Virus record (IMG/VR): IMGVR_UViG_3300023301_000107
Location: 1 to 23,311 of that record
Length of the DNA stretch: 23,311 nt
Direction: 5' to 3' (one strand)
Source: a virus
Under the pieces are notes generated by a model. The model was not told the origin of the DNA. It saw only the letters and a list, made by a program, of their open reading frames with translations, and ran no database searches. Both the position numbers and the translations under genes were made by a program. Below, one piece after another: positions 20,405 through 23,311 of the stretch. Within the stretch, counting starts at the first letter, position 1. Each line of letters starts with the position of its first letter.

Positions 20405-20952
20405 AAGCCTATTTTTGATAATTCGTGTATAACTTGATCTGTTGATTTAAATATTATACCAATACCTCCTGCCTGTTTCCAAGATTGTATATTATCTTCT
20501 CGATCATCAATTAAAATGGAGGTAGGAGTTGCAAATTTTTCTTTACCACTTGCTCCAAATCCAAATTTATATGGGGTATTAGGTGTATTTCTTTTAATCC
20601 AAACACCTTTCCCAATACGAGATGATTCATCTCTGGAGGGTGATGTTAAGATTGTGGGTTTGTGTTTTTTAATATAATTATATAGTTTTTCTCCTTCGGG
20701 CATCCAAGTCATTCCAGCCCAATATCTAACACCAATTTGGTTGTCTATTAAACTCCAAAATTGTTCAGTGGCTTTAGATTTTCCAAATTCTATTGTTTTT
20801 TGAGCTATAAATTCTTCAGGGGTAACACCCGCAAATTGTTCAAAACGTCTTTCAAAATCAGTTAAAACCCCATCCATATCAACATAAATCGTATAAGATT
20901 TTGATATATCTTCTTTAAGTAAATCCATTAAACTACCCTTTATTGTATTCAT
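20401..20952 (-). CDS. HAD-superfamily 5'-nucleotidase-like phosphatase with N-terminal targeting helix
   Basis: 183 residues from the ATG at 20950-20952. Motif I YVDMDGVLTDF (23-33, Asp25 and Asp27), motif II LTSPS (102-106), a Lys/Arg-rich motif III region around 120, and motif IV ILIDDREDN (146-154) define a soluble HAD phosphatase of the 5'(3')-deoxyribonucleotidase type. The likely role is dephosphorylating nucleotides. The first 14 residues (MNTIKGSLMDLLKE|D) are an extension before the enzyme fold and match the [L/I]-x-E pattern of neighbours. Keeping this helix argues for the 20952 start. A TTG at 20976 and an ATG at 20928 are alternatives. The start overlaps the upstream gene by 20 nt. 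Confidence 0.85.
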   Translation of the reverse strand: MNTIKGSLMDLLKEDISKSYTIYVDMDGVLTDFERRFEQFAGVTPEEFIAQKTIEFGKSKATEQFWSLIDNQIGVRYWAGMTWMPEGEKLYNYIKKHKPTILTSPSRDESSRIGKGVWIKRNTPNTPYKFGFGASGKEKFATPTSILIDDREDNIQSWKQAGGIGIIFKSTDQVIHELSKIGL

Positions 20953-22717
20953 ATATTTGTGGGTTGTTTCTCCCAAATTGTCTCATTATAACACCGGCTA
21001 AGGAATGTGCTTCATTTTCTTCTGGTGAGCCGTCTTCTCCAGATGTAGGTTCTAATCTACCATCCTGATTTTGCATGTGGTGAACCATTTCATGTGCTAT
21101 GGTTCTTAAAATATCAGCCATATTTCGGTTATGAACTACAACCATTAATTTATTATTTGAAGGAACATAACCTCCAAAACTATGATATTGTTGCGTATAT
21201 TCAGGTGAATTAATTAATTTAATGCTAGGTCTATCGATAGACAGATAATCCGTACAATAATCTAGGAACGCGTTTATAATGCGTGCTTTATTTGTATCCC
21301 AGCTTTCGTTTAAGAATTTTTTATATCTCGCCTCTTGAAGATATTTATCTTCCTGTGTTTTAAATTTTTTAGGAACAACTGGTTCCTCTCCAGAAAGTAG
21401 TATATTAATGCTTTCATCACTATATTCCCCAGTTTCAACTAATTTATAAATTTCTTTTAAAGTTTTTCTTTCTATTAACTTTTTAACAGAGTTCCATTGT
21501 TCAATTCTACTTTTAGAATTTAAATCCCCATTTTGATAGTAGTTTAAAGATTGTTTATATGATTCATTTAATGAATCCATACGTTTGTTAATTGAAGATT
21601 TATATGATTCCTCAATAGAACGTATTGTTACTCCTTCTTCTTGACTATTGTCTATTACATATCTATTATTAAGTAAAGTTTGAAGCTTTAATATATAATT
21701 CTTATATATAAGGGTTTTAGAACTGGTATTGCCAGATATAAATATAGATTTAGGGGAGTTAGTTTGTAACCAATCTTCTAAAACTTTAAAAACTGTAGTT
21801 GTTACTTGTTTCCAAGCTTCGGGAGATTTATTATTATTATTATCTGTAAATTTCCAATTTAGTGAATAATCATCATCCCAATCTTCAAATTTAAAATAAT
21901 ATTTTGCTTCTATATCTTCCCCATCTCCTACAATATATTCTAAGGGTGATGTTTTTTTAATAATGGGTAAATCTTTTTCAAATAATTCATTTAAGACATA
22001 ATGTTTGTATTCTTTAATATGATTTTGAATTTTATGTTTAAATTTTTCACTTAATTTAGGTGTATTATCGTGTCCACATTTATGACACATATATAAATCA
22101 TCACCACCGTCAGCTATTTTCCAATGCCATTCACAACCATCACAGTGTATTTCATCACCAACTATAGCTTCGTTTAATTGAAATATAGATAAAAAATCAT
22201 CTACGTTTACCTCATCAGGTATGAATGAGGATATTACTTCTATATCTTTATTACGAATTGCCTGACGTAGATTTGTTGATGAAAAATTACCAACAGTTCC
22301 AGCATTGAATATTTCAACATTGAAGTATTTTTCTTTATTGGATAGAGATTTAAAACGATCTCCTTCACCTTTACCAAATACAGCTTTAATATCGTGGGTA
22401 GGGTTGTCTTTAGCGTAATTATATACTGCTAAAACTGGGGAAGGTGTTGTAATTATTTCTAAATTTTTTAAACCTGGGATGTTTTGTTTGTATAGTTCCC
22501 ATACTTTTAGTGATTTTTCTACTTCAATATCTTCTCTTGCTTTTGAAGAAATAAATAATATTAGTTTAGATGTATCATAATCAAAGGAATCTAATGCTAT
22601 TTGAACGTGTCCTTTATGTGGGGGTTTAAAAGCACCAGGGTATAGAGATACTTTCTCCGTAAAGTCCTCCATGAGCAGTTGCTCAATTATATTTTTACCT
22701 AATTTTTCGTAATTCAT
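20933..22717 (-). CDS. Nucleotidyltransferase-zinc finger-zincin fusion protein
   Basis: 594 residues in at least four parts. An N-terminal helix ends LLME17|D. Residues 22-180 are a cytidylyltransferase-like nucleotidyltransferase with HKGH at 34-37 (H-x-G-H), PGAFKPP before it, and SSTNLRQAI at 146-154 as the second signature. A four-Cys zinc finger lies at 192/195/211/214 (CDGC and CHKC). Residues about 260-365 form an alpha/beta domain of unknown role. A C-terminal zincin-type domain has HEMVHHMQNQ (542-551), where His542, Glu543 and His546 make the H-E-x-x-H site, and an ENEAHSL segment further on as possible third ligand. Nucleotidyltransferases of this kind make or break adenylylated or cytidylylated cofactors or sugars. 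It could modify and then cut a host target, but no substrate is visible. It overlaps the kinase gene by 4 nt. Confidence 0.85.
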   Translation of the reverse strand: MNYEKLGKNIIEQLLMEDFTEKVSLYPGAFKPPHKGHVQIALDSFDYDTSKLILFISSKAREDIEVEKSLKVWELYKQNIPGLKNLEIITTPSPVLAVYNYAKDNPTHDIKAVFGKGEGDRFKSLSNKEKYFNVEIFNAGTVGNFSSTNLRQAIRNKDIEVISSFIPDEVNVDDFLSIFQLNEAIVGDEIHCDGCEWHWKIADGGDDLYMCHKCGHDNTPKLSEKFKHKIQNHIKEYKHYVLNELFEKDLPIIKKTSPLEYIVGDGEDIEAKYYFKFEDWDDDYSLNWKFTDNNNNKSPEAWKQVTTTVFKVLEDWLQTNSPKSIFISGNTSSKTLIYKNYILKLQTLLNNRYVIDNSQEEGVTIRSIEESYKSSINKRMDSLNESYKQSLNYYQNGDLNSKSRIEQWNSVKKLIERKTLKEIYKLVETGEYSDESINILLSGEEPVVPKKFKTQEDKYLQEARYKKFLNESWDTNKARIINAFLDYCTDYLSIDRPSIKLINSPEYTQQYHSFGGYVPSNNKLMVVVHNRNMADILRTIAHEMVHHMQNQDGRLEPTSGEDGSPEENEAHSLAGVIMRQFGRNNPQIYEYNKG

Positions 22718-23311
22718 GAAAAAAATTGATTTACACGTGATTTTGCTTCGTCTTTAGATACAGAACTTGACTTGATATCTTCAATTTTATTTGAATTTAC
22801 AAAATCATTTATTTGGTTTTCGAGTTCTACCTTTGATGCCTCACTTCTTTCTTTTTCCTTGTCTGTTTTAGGTTTAGTATCTGTTGGGGTATATGGTGTA
22901 AGGTATTTATCTACTAAATCTTCTAAAGATTTCATAGGCTCACCTTTCTCTAATGCTTTGTCGTTAACTACCGATACAAATCCATTTCCAAATTCTTTTC
23001 GGTATAAATCATAATTTTGAGTTACACTATTCCAAGTACGTAATACAATACCTGGGGCTAAGCTGCGGTCTTTACCATCTGATTTACTAAATCGTACATC
23101 ATTTCTTTCTAATGATTTTTCTAGTGAGGCAAAAACATATACCATTAGTATATCGTATCCTAAATCTTCGAGTTGTTTTTTAAGCTCTAGGGTAGGTTTT
23201 GGTGATGCTGCTGTACCATCTAATATAAAATTTTTCTTACCTAATATAATCTCACGAGATATAGGGCGAAATTCAGCATTTGCGGCCGCCATTGCTTTAG
23301 CTGCTTTACTT
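22714..23311 (-). CDS. Zeta-toxin-like/AAA_33-type P-loop kinase, N-terminus outside the window
   Basis: The reading frame stays open beyond the ATG at 23292 to the window edge (SKAAKA before the Met), so the 192 residues after that Met are probably the C-terminal part of a longer protein. FILDGTAASPKPTLELKKQL followed by EDLGYDILMVYVFAS and SLERNDVR is the Walker B region plus beta strand and lid of zeta-toxin/chloramphenicol-phosphotransferase-like kinases. RSLAPGIVLRTWNSV and YRKEFG are further helices. The Walker A motif must lie upstream, outside the window. The C-terminus (about 130-192) is a charged linker and helix. Substrate is unknown; in phages such kinases act on nucleotides or sugars. 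Confidence 0.75.
   Translation of the reverse strand, partial: SKAAKAMAAANAEFRPISREIILGKKNFILDGTAASPKPTLELKKQLEDLGYDILMVYVFASLEKSLERNDVRFSKSDGKDRSLAPGIVLRTWNSVTQNYDLYRKEFGNGFVSVVNDKALEKGEPMKSLEDLVDKYLTPYTPTDTKPKTDKEKERSEASKVELENQINDFVNSNKIEDIKSSSVSKDEAKSRVNQFFS

Noticed and set aside
20953-20976. TTG start at 20976 for the HAD gene
   Set aside because: It would add eight residues and a longer overlap. The ATG at 20952 gives the helix pattern shared with the neighbours.
1-23311. tRNA genes, insertion sequences, integrase or attachment sites
   Set aside because: I looked at the gaps and found no cloverleaf-like sequence, no transposase-like protein and no terminal inverted repeats.

Overview
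The window is a 23.3-kb piece of the structural and morphogenesis region of a T4-like (myovirus-type) tailed phage. Every gene I can support is on the minus strand, so transcription runs from position 23311 towards 1. The best-supported landmarks are T4-type head genes in the order terminase large subunit (gp17-like), portal (gp20-like), four head-region proteins of unknown role, prohead protease (gp21-like), scaffold (gp22-like) and major capsid protein (gp23-like). After the capsid gene there is a clear terminator and then the first codons of a gene that may be PhoH-like.

The sequence is strongly AT-rich. Start codons lack Shine-Dalgarno sequences and are preceded by A-rich leaders. At least two intergenic sites match the Bacteroidota vegetative promoter layout (TTTG, 20 nt, TATATTTA), and one signal peptide ends in the Ser-Ser-Gln form common in Bacteroidota. 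I infer a phage of a Bacteroidota (probably flavobacterial) host, perhaps aquatic. This is inference, not an identification.

Layout in transcription order. (1) 23311-14499: a run of close or overlapping genes. It holds a P-loop kinase fragment, a four-part nucleotidyltransferase/zinc-finger/zincin fusion, a HAD nucleotidase, a zinc-ribbon protein, and several structural or accessory proteins of unknown role, one with an EF-hand-type loop and one with a possible nuclease core. Seven of these genes begin with a short amphipathic helix ending in [L/I]-x-E, like the cleaved capsid-targeting peptides of T4 internal head proteins. The block may therefore encode proteins packed into the prohead. (2) 14498-14220: a 279-nt regulatory gap with two host-type promoters and a 15-bp tandem repeat. 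(3) 14219-10596: an FAD-dependent oxidoreductase of the COG2509 kind and six small or medium genes, including a NadR-type P-loop kinase, a MORN-like protein and a 41-aa ORF. (4) 10593-9927: two extensively overlapping membrane/secreted genes that look like a spanin-type lysis pair. (5) 9925-276: DNA packaging and head assembly. (6) 275-1: terminator, then the next gene.

How the genes work together: the terminase pumps DNA through the portal into a prohead built from the capsid protein on the scaffold. The protease removes the scaffold and propeptides. Genes in block 1 may supply cargo enzymes for that prohead. T4 has sheath and tube genes between the terminase and portal genes; here the two are adjacent.
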